DNA of 64,000 nt from Bretschneidera sinensis (Eukaryota > Streptophyta > Magnoliopsida > Brassicales > Akaniaceae): the NCBI GenBank assembly GCA_023935145.1, contig CM043700.1, positions 71,024,120 through 71,088,119 on the forward strand, in the 5' to 3' direction. Position 1 is the first letter of the stretch. Each line of letters opens with the position of its first letter. A program made the position numbers and the translations under genes. The notes under the pieces were generated by a model, which saw only the letters and a program-made list of their open reading frames with translations, did not search any database and was not told the DNA's origin. Shown in pieces: positions 33,600 to 46,140 of this stretch.

Positions 33600-34479
33600 C
33601 CCTTAAACTAGAGTTGAGGTCTATTTGGTTCATAGAGAGAATTATAATGGGATAAGGTTAAAGGAAATTAAAGTAGTACTACCTTAATTCTTTGTTTGGT
33701 TCATAACATTTTCAAATTGGGATCAAAATGAGATAACAAGTACCAAGACCAAGTACTCTTACATTTGGTTCATATTCAAAACAAGAACCAACCCACACTC
33801 TCTCTATAATCTTCTCTTTCCCTTTCTTTTTCTTCTTTTTTTTTCTTCTTCTTCCATGTATGCCATCAACAACGAAAAAGATTAAAAAAAATAATAAAAA
33901 CTACACAACATTTTCTTCTTCTTCATAATTTTTTTTCTTTCTAATTTTGGACAACCAAAATCAAAGAAAAACATCGAAAATTTATGTTGTCATTTGATTC
34001 CTCAAAGATCCTTATCAAATTTGAGTGGAATCTTCAAAATCTATAAGAGAAAGAAATTTTTCTTAGGAACCAAACACTCATTTCCTCATATATATATATA
34101 ACCCAAACGATGACAACGATCCTAGGCGACGAAAAAAGAGAGGCAGGAGACACGAACCAGATCTGCCTAGATGAAGAAAGAGGGGAAGGAGAAAGAGAAA
34201 GAGGAAAGAGGAAAGAGAAGAAGAAAGGGAAGAAGAAGGAGGAAGAGACGAAGAAGATGGAAGAAGAAGAGAAAGAATTCGTGCAAGCAAGGGGTAAAAT
34301 GGGTTTGAGAAGAAAAATTAATCCCTCATAAGTGGGATTATCTCTATCCCAGGGGTGTGGGATATAATTTTTGGGATTATGACTAGTTTTGTTCCACCCT
34401 AGTTCTAGATGAACAGTTAATCTCTTAAACCAAACATGAGAATAACTATTCATGTGGGATTAATTTAATCTTGTCCCAC
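33600..34479. other. Low-complexity, transposon-like DNA inside the TBL pseudogene intron
   Basis: TTTGGTTCATA motifs recur at 33625, 33708 and 33765, and ACCAAACATGAG near 34430 is their inverse. CT-rich sequence at 33790-33930 and GA-rich sequence at 34150-34290 give misleading Glu/Lys-rich or Ser-rich frames. I suspect a non-autonomous DNA transposon but could not fix its ends. Confidence 0.35.
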
Positions 34480-35450
34480 TGATGCGAACCTCATCGACAT
34501 ACTTTGAGACCCGACAAACAATATTGGAATACTTACCCAGAAATCGTCTAGAAAACAAATTTTATGTGACACCGCGACCCGTTGCTTGTATGGAAGCAAG
34601 AACCTTGGTATAATGAAGACGCCACAATCAATTGTGGAAGGATTGATTGATAAGTCGGAGCTGAACGCCACAAGGAAGAACCCTTGATAAGTTCAAAAGT
34701 TCTTTGAAGAACCAATAGAGGAAGCAAACCTCAAGTATTTTCTGAATTATATTATGCTTTCAACTTACAACACACAAGTATTTATAGAGCTTAGAACAAC
34801 CCTCTAAGCTTAGGACAAGCAAGAAAACAGCATAAAACATGTAAGGAAACAATCCATAAAACATGAAAGGAAACAATCCCTAAAACATGCAAGGAATCAA
34901 GGAATTGGCCAAAAGTAAAAAGAGGAACACAATTTCGGATTTTCAGGAGCACCCAATGACCAGAATTCAAACGGTCATATCTTCTTGTACACATCTCCAA
35001 ATGGGCTGAAACTTGTTTGGTTGGAAAGATGACGATTTGATCTTCAATTTGGACTTAAGAAAGTCTTAAGAAGGATGTTGTTTGGGCCTGTTATGATGAG
35101 CCTAAATCCAGTAGGCTGTTGCATCCGAATCTTCTTCCACTTTGGGCTTGGACCTTGCACCTTAATTAGTTGACAAGAGACTAGGTGATTATTATTGGGC
35201 AGGCCCTTGTTATGTTGGACATACCCATGTCACTATCAATAGCTTGGATTAAACTTATTATGCTTTCATCTCCTGTTGGGCCAAGCTTGGAATGCCCCAT
35301 TTTAGATTCAGCCCAAATCTCTTGAATCAGCCCATTAAGTGCTTCTTTGACTTTCTTGGATCTTGATCTAGTAATTGGCCCAACTGGAATATGCAATAGA
35401 TCCTTTAATAGTGCTTGTTGATTCTCATCACCCACATTTATCCCATGAAC
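34480..35450 (-). mobile_element. Ty3/gypsy remnant: pol C-terminal tail plus LTR
   Basis: The minus-strand frame 35181-35435 reads LLHIPVGPITRSRSKKVKEA and LNGLIQEIWAE, the usual tail after the integrase in several plant gypsy lineages. It is followed by a likely LTR (about 34480-35175), TGTCAACTAATT to GGTTCGCATCA, with a TATA box CTCTATAAATACTTG near 34785. The second LTR and the rest of pol are absent. Confidence 0.55.
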
Positions 35451-36510
35451 TAAACAACCCCTTGTAATTCACAATGAGATTATAATTCATGTCAGTTGAA
35501 AAACAAATCGACAACCATAAATGAATGACAATGCGAAATGATTTTGACACTGGATCCTTTAGTCAGAGAAATTGAAAATTTTACAACACCGCCCTCAAAC
35601 TACAAATACACTTTTTATATTAAAAGTATCTTAATGCACCTTTAAACCTCAACAATGATTAGTATAGATTTATCAAAAAAATCTCATAAAAATCATGTAA
35701 ATAGATGATATTTTAGTATATTAACATTCATTTCTTGACAAGTGATCATTATGAGACTTTTTAAACTAGTTTGAACTAATCATTGTTGAGATTTAGGGGT
35801 GTATTAATATACTTTTAATATATGATGACATAATTGTAGTTTGCACCAAATTATAAAGGTGTTTTTGTAATTTTTCTTAAAGAAATTTTTGGGTAAACGT
35901 GATCTATTTTGTGATGATATATTAAACAAATGAGAAAATACACCATGCCACCATGTACACAAACTAACTCTAATAACGATTTATCAAGTTTGGTTAATCA
36001 GTCAAGTAGATCGAGTAGCTTCTATATTAACGTTGTGTGACATTTAAAATGTGAATTAGACAGAAATATTGGTTCATATCAAATCACATGGTAAGTTTTA
36101 CCTCACCCCACCGTAGATAGCGAATTTGAGCTCAAACATTTTTTATGATGATTGTGAACCCTAATCACCCCACTAACATTTTGGTGGTTATATAACATTT
36201 TTTCATTTATTTGGTTTACCATACATGATAGATTGGATCTACTAAAAAATTTCTCTTTTAAGCTGAAAACTCAAATGCTGAGGTTTCAAATCAATATTTT
36301 TATGATCACATTGAGATATAAAATACGTAATTTATAATTGAAAACCATAGTGAAAAAGAAAAACTTTAAATGAATAAAAAGAAAAGTCATAATTGATGAG
36401 AAGCATGATATGGCTTGGATTGAAATTCCCAAATTCATCAATGGAGCTTGTTTAAGTGTGTTAATTTTGAATATATCCTTAACATGATATATTTTCTCTC
36501 CGATAACTTA
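35451..36510. other. AT-rich DNA, probably intron of the TBL pseudogene; nothing recognised
   Basis: No coding frame or terminal repeats. It lies between two TBL exon blocks. Confidence 0.4.
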
Positions 36511-37075
36511 GGTGAGTGGGAGACATAGTAGTAAAGAAGACCCTGGTCTTGTTGGGATATACAGATGAGTCCACCCAGTTAGCCCACGTTTTCAAGCCTA
36601 TTTTATAAGCTACTGGTGTATCCAATTCTTCTAACCCTTCTTCCCCATTTGCCTTTAACCCATCTGCACTCGATCAAGTAGACATTGTGGCAAACCAAAT
36701 TAAGATCGAAATATCACTAATTAAACCATAAATATATGAAAGTGAAAATCTGTTGATCAATCGAAATTAAATGATCTTTTATTTGAGGGAACTTACAGTG
36801 ACTTGATCTTAACGCCACTCATCCACCAAACATAAGAATATCTACTCCTATCCAGTTTTTGGTATGCTTGGCTACTGAATCCATTCTTAGTATTCTCTTT
36901 TTTGGATCTGCTATTATAAGTTGATCGGAATTTGACTCGATAAGAAATGGTGCCCAAAAAAAAATGCAATAGCTGCATTATATTCCTGAAGAACATTTGG
37001 AAAGCATTAGCTCTGTTTCAAATTCCATGGTGGCAATCATAAGCTCAATGCATACTGTTTGGTTGTAGCTTCCAT

Positions 37076-37436
37076 TAGGGGTGAGTCCCTCAAGCCGAGT
37101 CTGAAAACTATAGTATTTGAGTTCGGCTTGATTTAAAATAAACAAACTTGAGATCGAGCTCGAGTTCGAATCGAACTCAAAAATTAGGTTCAAGCTCGAG
37201 CTTGAACCCTAATTTTAATAAATAAAAATATTAATTTAATATAAATATTTACTCGAGCTTAGTTCGGCTTGAGCTCGATAATACGTTATTGAAGTGTTCG
37301 AGAGCTTTTCAAATCGAACCTTAAGGTATTCGAGTTCGACTCGATTAATTGACTTCAGGCTTGAGCTTGAACGAACCGAGTTTTGATCCAATTCGAGCTC
37401 AAATAGCTCGATAAAAACTTAACTCGAATCCACTCC
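37076..37436. mobile_element. Small hAT-like MITE with TCGAGCTCGA-type repeats
   Basis: It starts TAGGGGTGAGTCCCTCAAGCC and ends near GAATCCACTCCA, an imperfect inverse of the start. The interior is full of GAGCTCGA/TTCGAGCT palindromic words around a short AT core. It sits in an intron of the TBL pseudogene. Confidence 0.5.
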
Positions 37437-38285
37437 AAATTTGAATTTTTGACAATCAAAATGATTTTTGACACAATGCCAGGTAAAACGATTGTGGAGC
37501 ATAAATAGCTGCTAAAATAGTAGCCAAACTTGATGATATGTAAATCTGGGTGTATTTTTGGTACAAAATTCAACTTCTTAAATATTGCATTTCAGCTTCT
37601 GATTGGAAAATAATTTTCTTTGAAATGAAGTTATATAACAGAGGTTCTTTTTCTTAAAAGTTTCTTTGAATTTAACTAATAAATTCGTGTTGTTACCTTG
37701 GCTTTGAAGATTGAATGAAGGCGGCCTCTTTTTCATGGATTTCTTGTCATCAGGTATAATTGATTCAACCAGTAACCTCTTTGAAGCGAGTCCCTCACAA
37801 ACAATAACCACCTTTCATTTCAGTTTTTCTATAATAACGCACACTCGTACTCCAAATTATATATGCAGTTAGGAATCATGCGATGATATTGGTCTTGATA
37901 AAACTTGTATTTCCATATACTATGTTGTTTGGTCTTTGAGTATGGCTATCAAAAACAAATACTCAGTTTTTAAGTATAGTGTTTGACACAAACATGACAA
38001 GATAAAATAAAAATCTCTAAAACAGAAGGTGAGTGAAGTTATTTTGATCATCTTACCAAGGCAAGGTGCAGTCCTTCGGCTGCCATTCCCAGTGAAGATA
38101 ATCAGAATCCGGCCGTCCATTTTTCACACAAGAAACTTGCCTATGGAGATACGGACATGTTCTTTCTGATTACAAAGGCTTAATGGAGCTGTTAAAAACC
38201 CACTTCCCATTAACAACATTGCACTCTTCAGGGACAAATTCGAACCTTCATCCATAAATTCAGAGCTCTCTGTTTTATCATCTGT

Positions 38286-39600
38286 TCATTAAAACAATGA
38301 CATCTCAACAATATCAATTAGAATCAGTGTAATAATAAGAAATCTCATTACAGGAAATTTGTATATATACTTACTAGATTTTGCAATGGCTTCGAGTACT
38401 TGAGCTTGAAAATGGAGGTGGAAGAAAGTGAGCCCTTCAGAATATTCATTAGGTGAGGAAAATTAGGGCCCTTTTCTGTTGAAAGAGTGTTAAAACATTT
38501 CTTTTTCTAACTGCTACAAGTTATCAATCCTAAAGTTCCCTTTATATATTAATGTTGATATAGACAGAGAGTAATCACTCATGTACCAATTGTCTAGTTT
38601 TATGGTCAGAGTCTTGCAATACTAACGTGCTGTGAGTAAAGAATCACTACTGCAAAGAATCCTCAAATTAAATGTGCGCATGATATGCCTGCTGTTAACG
38701 GTTAGAGCTTGTTGGTTCTATGACCATGGCCATCTTGACCTCAGGAAAGCCAGACTCAACTTGGATCAATACAAAAAACCAACTTGGATCAGACCCAACT
38801 TGTTGGTTTATGAGTGATTTTATCCCCTATTATAGATGTCACATGTCGTGGTTGATCAATGTTTTTTAAGTGTAAAATTACTTCATTATCTTTGAAGATT
38901 GTCACGTTTCAATACATGATTAATCAGTAAATTTTTACCTACATTAATATCAACTTTAATCGTGGTCAATATTGTTTCTTTAATAAAAATAGTTTGGTTA
39001 ATCAACCAAGGACATATGTTTGCTTAACGTATAGCCATGTGATTGATGAGATGTAAACTAAATAATAATGACGTAAACTAAATATTTTTTTAATTAAATG
39101 ATTGATTTTTTTTATTAATATTAAATTAATGAAGTATTGAATTTTTTTTTGATACATTATTTTATAGAATCTATAATTTTTTAAAAATTATTTTTTATAA
39201 TCTTAAATTGGTAAAACATTCAAGAAAAAATAAGAGTTTTTAGTGAACTCGAGCTCATAATATTTCTCTATAAAGGCATGCCTACAAAATAAACGAGGAT
39301 CACTAGTACTAAGAAATTCTGCACTAGGTAGCACAATATATGGTTTTACTAGAAGAAAACATGACATCCAAGCTTTTATTGTCATTCAATCACCCCATTT
39401 ATATGGTTTTACTTTCACAAAACACCAAATTGAGCTTATAGAAGTAATTTTAGCCACTCAAAAATCAATCATATTTATCAAACCAAATCGGTTGTGAGAT
39501 TAACTAAAGCTTAGTCCGATTTGATTATATAAAAAGATAAAAAAAAAAAAAATTAGTTAAAAACCAATCAAAAATAGTTAAAAGTTTCAATTGGTGTGAA
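38286..39600. other. Intergenic DNA; possible TBL first exon, otherwise nothing recognised
   Basis: An ATG at 38449 on the minus strand opens 25 codons (MNILKGSLSSTSIFKLKYSK) ending at a GTAAGT donor (38370-38375). It could be a shortened TBL first exon, but it lacks the membrane anchor. The rest is AT-rich, with homopolymer runs near 39100 and 39540. Confidence 0.35.
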
Positions 39601-39746
39601 TAGGGGTGTGCAGACGATCGATTAAAAATTTTAATTTATTTTTTTCGATGAATTTTTTAACTACTTTAATTAAATTAATTTAAACCTTTTAATATTAACC
39701 AATCAAATTGATTAAAAAAAACGTTTCAACCTTTTCCACGCTCCTA
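39601..39746. mobile_element. Very short hAT-like MITE
   Basis: TAGGGGTGTGCAGACGATCG at the left and, read inversely, TAGGAGCGTGGAAAAGG at the right bound 146 bp of AT-rich sequence with short inverted words (AATTAAATTAATTTAA). No target duplication could be recognised. Confidence 0.4.
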
Positions 39747-40043
39747 AATTTGGTATTCCAACTAATTCGATGTGTGATCCGGTTTAAGTGCACTCGATTT
39801 TTTTGTTCTTTAGTTAGTTGGGCCACAACTTAAGCCAACTTTGTTAGGGTCCAGGTAAAACGAAAAGGAAAAGAGAAGGACGAAAAACAAAACGAACAAA
39901 CATCACTTGACCATAATTATAGCCAGTAGGGTGGGGTCGATTTTTTTGTTCGGGTCAAATTTTGCCATCTCTCTGATTTATTGGATAACCTTGCACTTAA
40001 GAGAGGGCGGCTTCTTTGACCTCTGTTCTCACAGACTCCCAAA

Positions 40044-43000
40044 ATGGCCACAATCAACCTCCCTTCGCTGCACACTTCTTCTTCTCTTTGCAGACTTTCT
40101 TCACATATTCCCCAAAATACCCCCAAACTCTATTCCTATTCACACTTTAAACCCTCCTTCACTTTCCCCTCCATTTCCGTGAAACCCTACAGTATAATCA
40201 GGCCTCGCTCTCTGACAGTTGCTTCAGCTCTCAAGAACATCGCAGAGACGGAGCAAGTTCCCATTCCGTTGACGGCTGATGAATTCTCAGCGAAAGTTCC
40301 ATCAGGTTCCGGCGTTTACGCCGTTTATGACAAGAAAGATGAGCTTCAATTCATCGGCATCTCGCGGAGTATCGCTGCGAGCCTTTTCGCTCACCTGAAA
40401 TCAGTGCCGGAGCTGTGCGGCTCCGTCAAGGTAATTTTTTTTGGTGTGTTTTCTTTGTTGCGTAAATTGATTGCCCTTAGATAGCAATGAAACGACGATG
40501 TTTCGCTTTCTTTGTCTGAAATAAATCTGTTTTGCAATTTTATTATGTTCCTGGGTAGTTTTTTATAAAGTTTTGTGTTTCGATTTGTTGAGAAATAATC
40601 ATACATTAGGCAGCTATAAGCAAGCTTGAGTAATCGAGTTTTAATGGAGCCAAGCCTGTACCTTTGAACATTTGGCAAGTTGGCATTGCTCAATTGCAAA
40701 ATTCCATCTCCATATGCTAAGACCGAGACCAAGGCTATGATTGGTAGAATAGAAATGCAAGGAAAGAAAAGTTAGTAAAGAAGAGGGAGAGGAAAGGAAA
40801 GTAAGTAAAGAAAAGTGAGAAATATTGGGTTCCACTTCCATCCTTTTTCCCCCTTTAAAAAAAACATTTCCTTTTCTTTTAATGAGAAAATGATACATCA
40901 CCTGGAAAATCAAAGCCTAGATTTACACAAATAAAAAGATAATTTGTAAATGAACAAAATCATTGAATTAATTTTTTTACTCCCAAAGTTTTTTTTGGCT
41001 ATATCAGGACAACCAAGTCGAAAAAACACCTATAGGTATCGTTGGAAAGCTCTTGCCAACAGCTATAAAATGAGACCCATAAGTGTCGCATTCCGTCGAA
41101 AAATATTATTTTTCAAAAATGCCCTCGCTTTGTTGACGCAATAAAAAGATATTCTCGTAAGATTTTTTTTTTTCATTGTTTCACTGTTTACACAACATGA
41201 AATTTACTATTAATTTTTGAATGTTGAATTAACATTTGTTATTTGAAAGAAAAAAATAGTAACAAGTCTATCGCACAAATAAATATGAATGTTTTCTTAA
41301 TTTTTTTATATGTTGAAAAGTGCAATAAGCCATTGCAACATTTAAAAATAATAAATTGACACAATCACCTAATATATCATCATGATCTAACTATTAAAAA
41401 AATTAAATTTTAATTTAGACAAGAAAAACGTAGTGGCATATGGAGCTCTTTTAATTATTATTATCTACAAGACAATAATTTAACGAATTTTACAAATTTC
41501 TTATTTTTAAATAAATTAGTTTTAATAGTGTGAAATTAAGCATAATGTTAAAATATTAAAAAGAAAAAAATAATAGAGAGATTTGTAATTCATTGTGATT
41601 TTTTTAATGGTTTAGTGTATGTGGCTAAATCTTAGTAGTTGATTTTTCAAATCTTAATTCAACATTCAAAAATTAAAAATAAATTTCATGTTGTGTAAAC
41701 AATGAAACAATGAAAAAAAATCTTTTGAAAATATCCTTTTATCACGCCAACAAAGTGAGACCATTTTTGAAAAAGTAATATTTTTTTGACGAAAAGTGAT
41801 ACTTATGGGTCTCATTTGATAGCTCTTAGAGAGAGCTTTCCAACAATACTTGTGTCGCGTTTTTTCAACTCACAGTTGTCTCGATATCGCCAAAAAACTT
41901 TATAAGTGCAAAAAATTAATTCAATGATTTTGTTCATTTACCAAATTATCTTCCTAATTGTTTCAATCTCAGCCTATGATTTTTCAAATGATGATGTGTC
42001 ATTTACTCATTAAAAGAAAAGGAGATGTCATTTTAAAAGGATGGAAGCCGGACCTAGAAATATAATATTTATATTTTCATCAAATGTTTGGTAGAGAGGA
42101 TGGAAAAGTGAAAAGGAAAAAGACAAAAAAATTACTAGCTTATTTTTCTTTCTATTCCCCAATCCTCTGGATGGATTGTAATTTGTATATCTGAGAAATA
42201 AAACATCAATTCTCTCACTTTTATTTTACCAAACAATAAAAAAGTACTCTCGGTTTATTTTTCCTTCCTTATGCTCGTCCTTCCTTCCATTTTTTCTCTC
42301 TACTAATCATAGCCCAAATGTGAATAGTGCAAATGGAGAATCTAGGCATGGTGAGTGAAATAAGTGTCTTGGTGACGATTTGCTCATAGAAATTATTAAA
42401 GATATGTTTTTGAAAGCAAATGTGGTGAGATCAATTTATAATCTAGTGAAGGAAATTATGAACTCGACTAAGACCTTTTGGAAATGTTTTGGTACATTTA
42501 CAGTTCATCGTTGTTACTTAGGTATTTGGGTTTTATGCGTTTTGTGCAGAAATATGCTTTGTGTGACTGTTGCTTTGAGCGTTGCCTGATATCCTGCAAA
42601 CCAATTGGTGGAAATGGCGAAAGCAATTAGCTTGACCGATATCCGTTGCATTCTTTTCTTCCCTTTGTTTTTTAAAGGAAAAATAGTGAAATCAGTGCCT
42701 AAAACAAACTGGAGCATATTACTGTGAATAATAAACTTTTGGCTTGTTGATTTTGAGTCTCATTCAGCCAAAGAGATTTTAATCAGTGAAACAAAGTGTA
42801 TGAAATTATAACCAATACCAACTTGGACCTGAGCCTGCAAAATTGGCATACATCGAAGCTGAGCAAGCCTGTCAAACTTGAATTTGCTTTGTTCTTGCTA
42901 AATGCACTCTCAGGGAAGGTTGTACTATAGTTAATGGTCTCTGTGCGTGTACAATTATTAATAGGATCTAGTTAACTTCCCTAACTGTGATTTTATCATG

Positions 43001-43518
43001 TTATTGGTCTGTAGGTTGGGGTAGTAGACGAACCTGATAGAACAGCTTTAACTGAAGCTTGGAAATCATGGATGGAAGAACATATAAAAGCCAGTGGAAA
43101 GGTCCCACCAGGCAATGAATCTGGGAATACCACATGGGTCCGGCAGCCTCCAAGGAAGAATTCTGATCTACGTCTGACACCTGGTCGTCATGTCCAACTG
43201 ACTGTCTCATTGGAGGAACTCATTGATAAATTGGTGAATGAAAATAAAGTGGTGGCCTTTATCAAGGGATCAAGAAGTGCCCCATTATGTGGATTCTCGC
43301 AGAGAGTAATCGGCATTCTTGAAAGCCAAGGGGTGGATTATGAAAGTGTTGATGTGCTCGATGAAGAGTATAATTCTGGATTGAGGGAGACACTGAAGAA
43401 GTACAGCAGTTGGCCCACGTTCCCTCAGATATTTGTGAATGGAGAATTGGTTGGAGGGTGTGATATCTTGTCCTCTATGTATGAGAAGGGCGAGATAGCT
43501 AATTTGTTCAAGAAATAG
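40044..43518 (+). CDS. GRXS16: Chloroplast monothiol glutaredoxin S16 (GIY-YIG-like plus CGFS glutaredoxin)
   Basis: Two coding exons, 40044-40430 and 43015-43518, join in phase 0 at GT-AG sites to give 296 residues; the Arabidopsis protein is about 293. Residues 1-60 are Ser/Pro-rich with few acids, fitting a plastid transit peptide. Residues about 80-129 hold the GIY-YIG-like fold ([20 protein letters not shown]). The C-terminal domain has [17 protein letters not shown] with the active Cys at 221, then [20 protein letters not shown]. This class handles iron-sulfur clusters and redox signals in the stroma. The start ATG has a good context (AAAATGGC). Residue 220, before the Cys, is Leu where the Arabidopsis protein has Gln. 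Intron 1 (2.6 kb) contains a 1.6-kb inverted-repeat element. A copia-derived element starts 168 bases after the stop. Confidence 0.92.
40733..42314. mobile_element. Long-terminal-inverted-repeat DNA element in GRXS16 intron 1
   Basis: The ends are GGCTATGATTGGTAG and, inversely, GGCTATGATTAGTAG, with CAA on both outer sides (a candidate 3-bp target duplication). Homology between the arms continues for about 500 bp. Pairs include TTCTTTTAATGAG/CTCATTAAAAGAA, TCAATGATTTTGTTCATTTAC-type blocks, ATGAGACCCATAAGT/ACTTATGGGTCTCAT and CATGAAATTTACT-type blocks around 41205 and 41685. The central part (about 41240-41650) is AT-rich and codes for nothing. Fold-back structure and 3-bp duplication suggest a PIF/Harbinger- or CACTA-type non-autonomous element; the superfamily is not certain. 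Confidence 0.75.
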
Positions 43519-44019
43519 TTGGTTAATCTTTTCCAGCAGTTGCTCTTTTAGACATGGAGGAAGGTTTAGGAGAAAATGAGACGATAAGTATATTATAGAA
43601 CCTATTTAGATTAATTTCGAGTATACTTCATTTGTGAAATGAATTAATTAGCACGTAATTAGAGCCCTTTGGTTTTTCTACTATGTGTGAATGTATATAC
43701 TTCTAATGTAAATAATATTATAAATTTATAGTCTATTGTAAATAAGAAACTTTAGTTCTATTAAGGTTAATAACAAAGAGACTAGGAACAGGAGTTACTG
43801 GAGACATAGGGGGGGAGGGGGAAGATTGATGTAGGGGTTCGGTCGTAGTAAGAACGAGTGGAGGAATGGATGAGTGGTTAGGTGTAGGGGAGGGGACAGG
43901 TGCAGTGAGAGTAAGATACGAAAAACATAGTTCATGGAAGACACCATTACGATTGGTATAGACACGACCAGTGGTGGGATCTAGATGCTTATATCCTTAA
44001 TTTTGAGCATAACTTAAGA

Positions 44020-45200
44020 AGACACATTGTTTGGATCGAGGTGCATTGGAAGTGAGGTTAGATAGTAGGCACACTCGAAGACACGAAAAGAGGAGTAATC
44101 AAGAATTTTAGACAACAATTTTGTATAAGGAGCTTGATTTTGCAAAACAGAACTAGAGAGACGATCGATGATATAAAGTTCAATATATGTAGCATCGATC
44201 CAAAATGACTCGGGAAGAGATTTAAGAGGGTGTGTGTCATTTCATTAATGTGTTTATGCTTACGTTTAGCGATATCATTTTGTTTAGTAGTGTCCGGGCA
44301 AGACATGAGAAAAGTAATACCATGGTAAGCAAAAAAAATGTTTGAAAGACATTTGATCAAATTCTTTACCACCATCACTTTGAAAAGTTTTTATTTTTGT
44401 AGAAAATTGATTTTCAACAAGAGCTTTAAAGATTCAAAAGTGTTGAAAGACTTCAGATTTTTTACGCATAGGAAAAATCCAAGAATAACGAGAAAAATCA
44501 TTCACAAAAATAACATAATATCAATAACCCAAATTTGATAAAATAAGAGATTGCCAAACATTATGATGTATTAAAGCTAAAGGTTGGTCAGTACAATGCT
44601 AAACAAAATCAAAAGGTAAATGTTTAGACTTGCCTAACTGACACTTCGAACAAAAACTAGTATATTTAGAAGACAATGAAATATTCTTGCAAGTTTGTAA
44701 AAGAGAAAATACATGGGGATCTAGATGACCAAGTTGACGATGTCAAACATCACCAGAGACTTGACGAGAGACTAGTGCCAGAGGAGAGAGAGTGACTGAG
44801 CTGGGTGGAAGAGGGTAGAGGTCACTATTACCGGAGGATTTGAGAAGAGTTCTCCCCGTACTCTTGTCCTTAATAACAACATGAGATGCATTAAAGGTAG
44901 CAGAACAATTGTTATCAGAACATAAACGTTTAACAGAAAGTAAATTGTGAGATAATTGTGGGACATGCATGACATTTTTAAGGTGAAATGATTTGGTGGA
45001 GGTGCGTAAGAAAGTAGAACCAACATTAATAATATCAAGCAATTGTCCATTACCAACCAAAATTTTGGTCTTTTTCCAAAATAAGGTGTAAGGTTAGTAA
45101 GTATACTTGACTGAGGAGTCATGTGAGCAGAGGCAACCGTATTAGGGTACCACTGAGCGGCATTAGACTCACCAAGTGACATGGTAGCAAAAGAGTTTGG
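44020..45200 (-). pseudogene. Protease and integrase fragments of the inverted-LTR copia insertion
   Basis: The protease block is QWYPNTVASAHMT near 45150, so the catalytic D-T-G reads N-T-V. The next frame (44743-45060) has HLKNVMHVPQLSHNLLSVKR and GRTLLKSSGNSDLYPLP, the usual protease-to-integrase linker. Integrase pieces are readable with stops down to SCPDTTKQNDIAKRKHKHIN near 44280. The linker after integrase runs to about 43800, where the inverted LTR end begins. Confidence 0.65.
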
Positions 45201-45572
45201 CAAATCATGAGAGACAACAACATGATTGAACCGATGAGGACAAATTAAGGCAAGGTGACCAGTGGTGTGACAAATTTGACATGATGTGGAGCATGCACTA
45301 GGATGCGGTCCCAATAAACCTTCACGACTGTAAGAGAAAATGCCAGCAGATCGATTACATATAGAAGAAAAGTGAAAGGACTAATTAGTACCTGAACCAT
45401 GCTGGGAGGAGGTACCACGACCAGTATTACAGCCATGTCCCTGGCCACAATCCCGATAACTAGAACGACCCCTGCCACGACCACGAGAAGCGCTAGAGGT
45501 GGTGGTGGTGGCAAAGACTGTAGGAGGGTCAGAAAGCTGAGAAGGGACCTGAAGATGCTTCAGTCGTTGTTC

Positions 45573-46140
45573 TTAGAGGAGCAGCTTAGTGCACAGACTG
45601 TCAAAGGTAAGAGCGATATTGGTGTTGGTGACCATGGTTATGAAGCTTTCATACTCGGTAGGCAGACCTGCTAAGGTATAGGAGATGAGGTCTTTGCTGA
45701 AGAAAGGTGAATTGATGGCAGCAAGAGCATCAGCTATGGATTTGAGGTTCTGAAGATATTGTTCCATAGATTTGCCATCTATAGTATGTTGATGAAGCTT
45801 CGGGCGAAGGTCAAACTCATTTGAATTAGACTGATTAAGGCAACGCTGTTCCAAGGCCAGCCAGACATTTCAAGAAGTATGAAGATCATGGGTGTCTTAT
45901 AAGGATGAGTATGTCTAAAGTAAGGGTTGCGTTAATCCAAGAGCGAAGGTATTGGTCCGTATAGAGCCAAGGTGAGAAAGCAGGGTTAAGGGTTGTGGTG
46001 TCGTCACTAGAATAATAATATTGGGTGGGAATAGGGAAAGTACCATCAACGTACCTAATCAGGTCGTAACTTATAAGGACTAGGAGAAATTGAGAGCACC
46101 AAAGAATATAATTAAAATTATCGAGTTTAATATTAACCAA
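45573..46140 (-). pseudogene. Gag of the inverted-LTR copia insertion
   Basis: VNIKLDNFNYILWCSQFLLV and LIRYVDGTFPIP (45886-46140) match the start of copia gag. FDLRPKLHQHTIDGKSMEQY with LNLKSIADALAAINSPF-type sequence and LAGLPTEYESFITMVT (45573-45854) match the UBN2-like core. A stop lies between the two frames. A Gly/Arg-rich tail and a zinc-knuckle remnant follow near 45250-45480. Confidence 0.7.

Larger units (their letters stand above)
33018..38285 (-). pseudogene. TRICHOME BIREFRINGENCE-LIKE (TBL) polysaccharide O-acetyltransferase pseudogene
   Basis: Five exon-like blocks lie in protein order on the minus strand. Cys-rich block 38057-38285: CNVVNGKWVFNSSIKPL, then a TAA stop, then SERTCPYLHRQVSCVKNGRP. 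GDSL block 37690-37800: reads RDSLQRG, so the catalytic GDS glycine is Arg, with a short deletion before ESIIPDDKKSMKK. Block 36797-36990: FFFWAPFLIESNSD to NWIGVDILMF, then frameshifted YVWWMSGVKIKSL with a GTAAGT donor. Block 36511-36663: KTWANWVDSSVYPNKTRVFF to MSPTH. Last block up to 33407: DWGNKDGIKCYNETKPV, NITHISEYRIDGHSS and HHANCIHWCFPGVPDTW, where the catalytic DxxH Asp is Asn. The last intron is enlarged by insertions. It most resembles the xylan-acetylating TBL28-33 group. Confidence 0.75.

Noticed and set aside
34078..34331. Glu/Lys-rich and Ser/Pro-rich frames on opposite strands
   Set aside because: They come from a GA/CT-rich low-complexity tract.
33018..38285. The TBL locus as a functional gene
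   Set aside because: A stop in the Cys-rich block, both catalytic motifs altered, and frameshifts in two exons.
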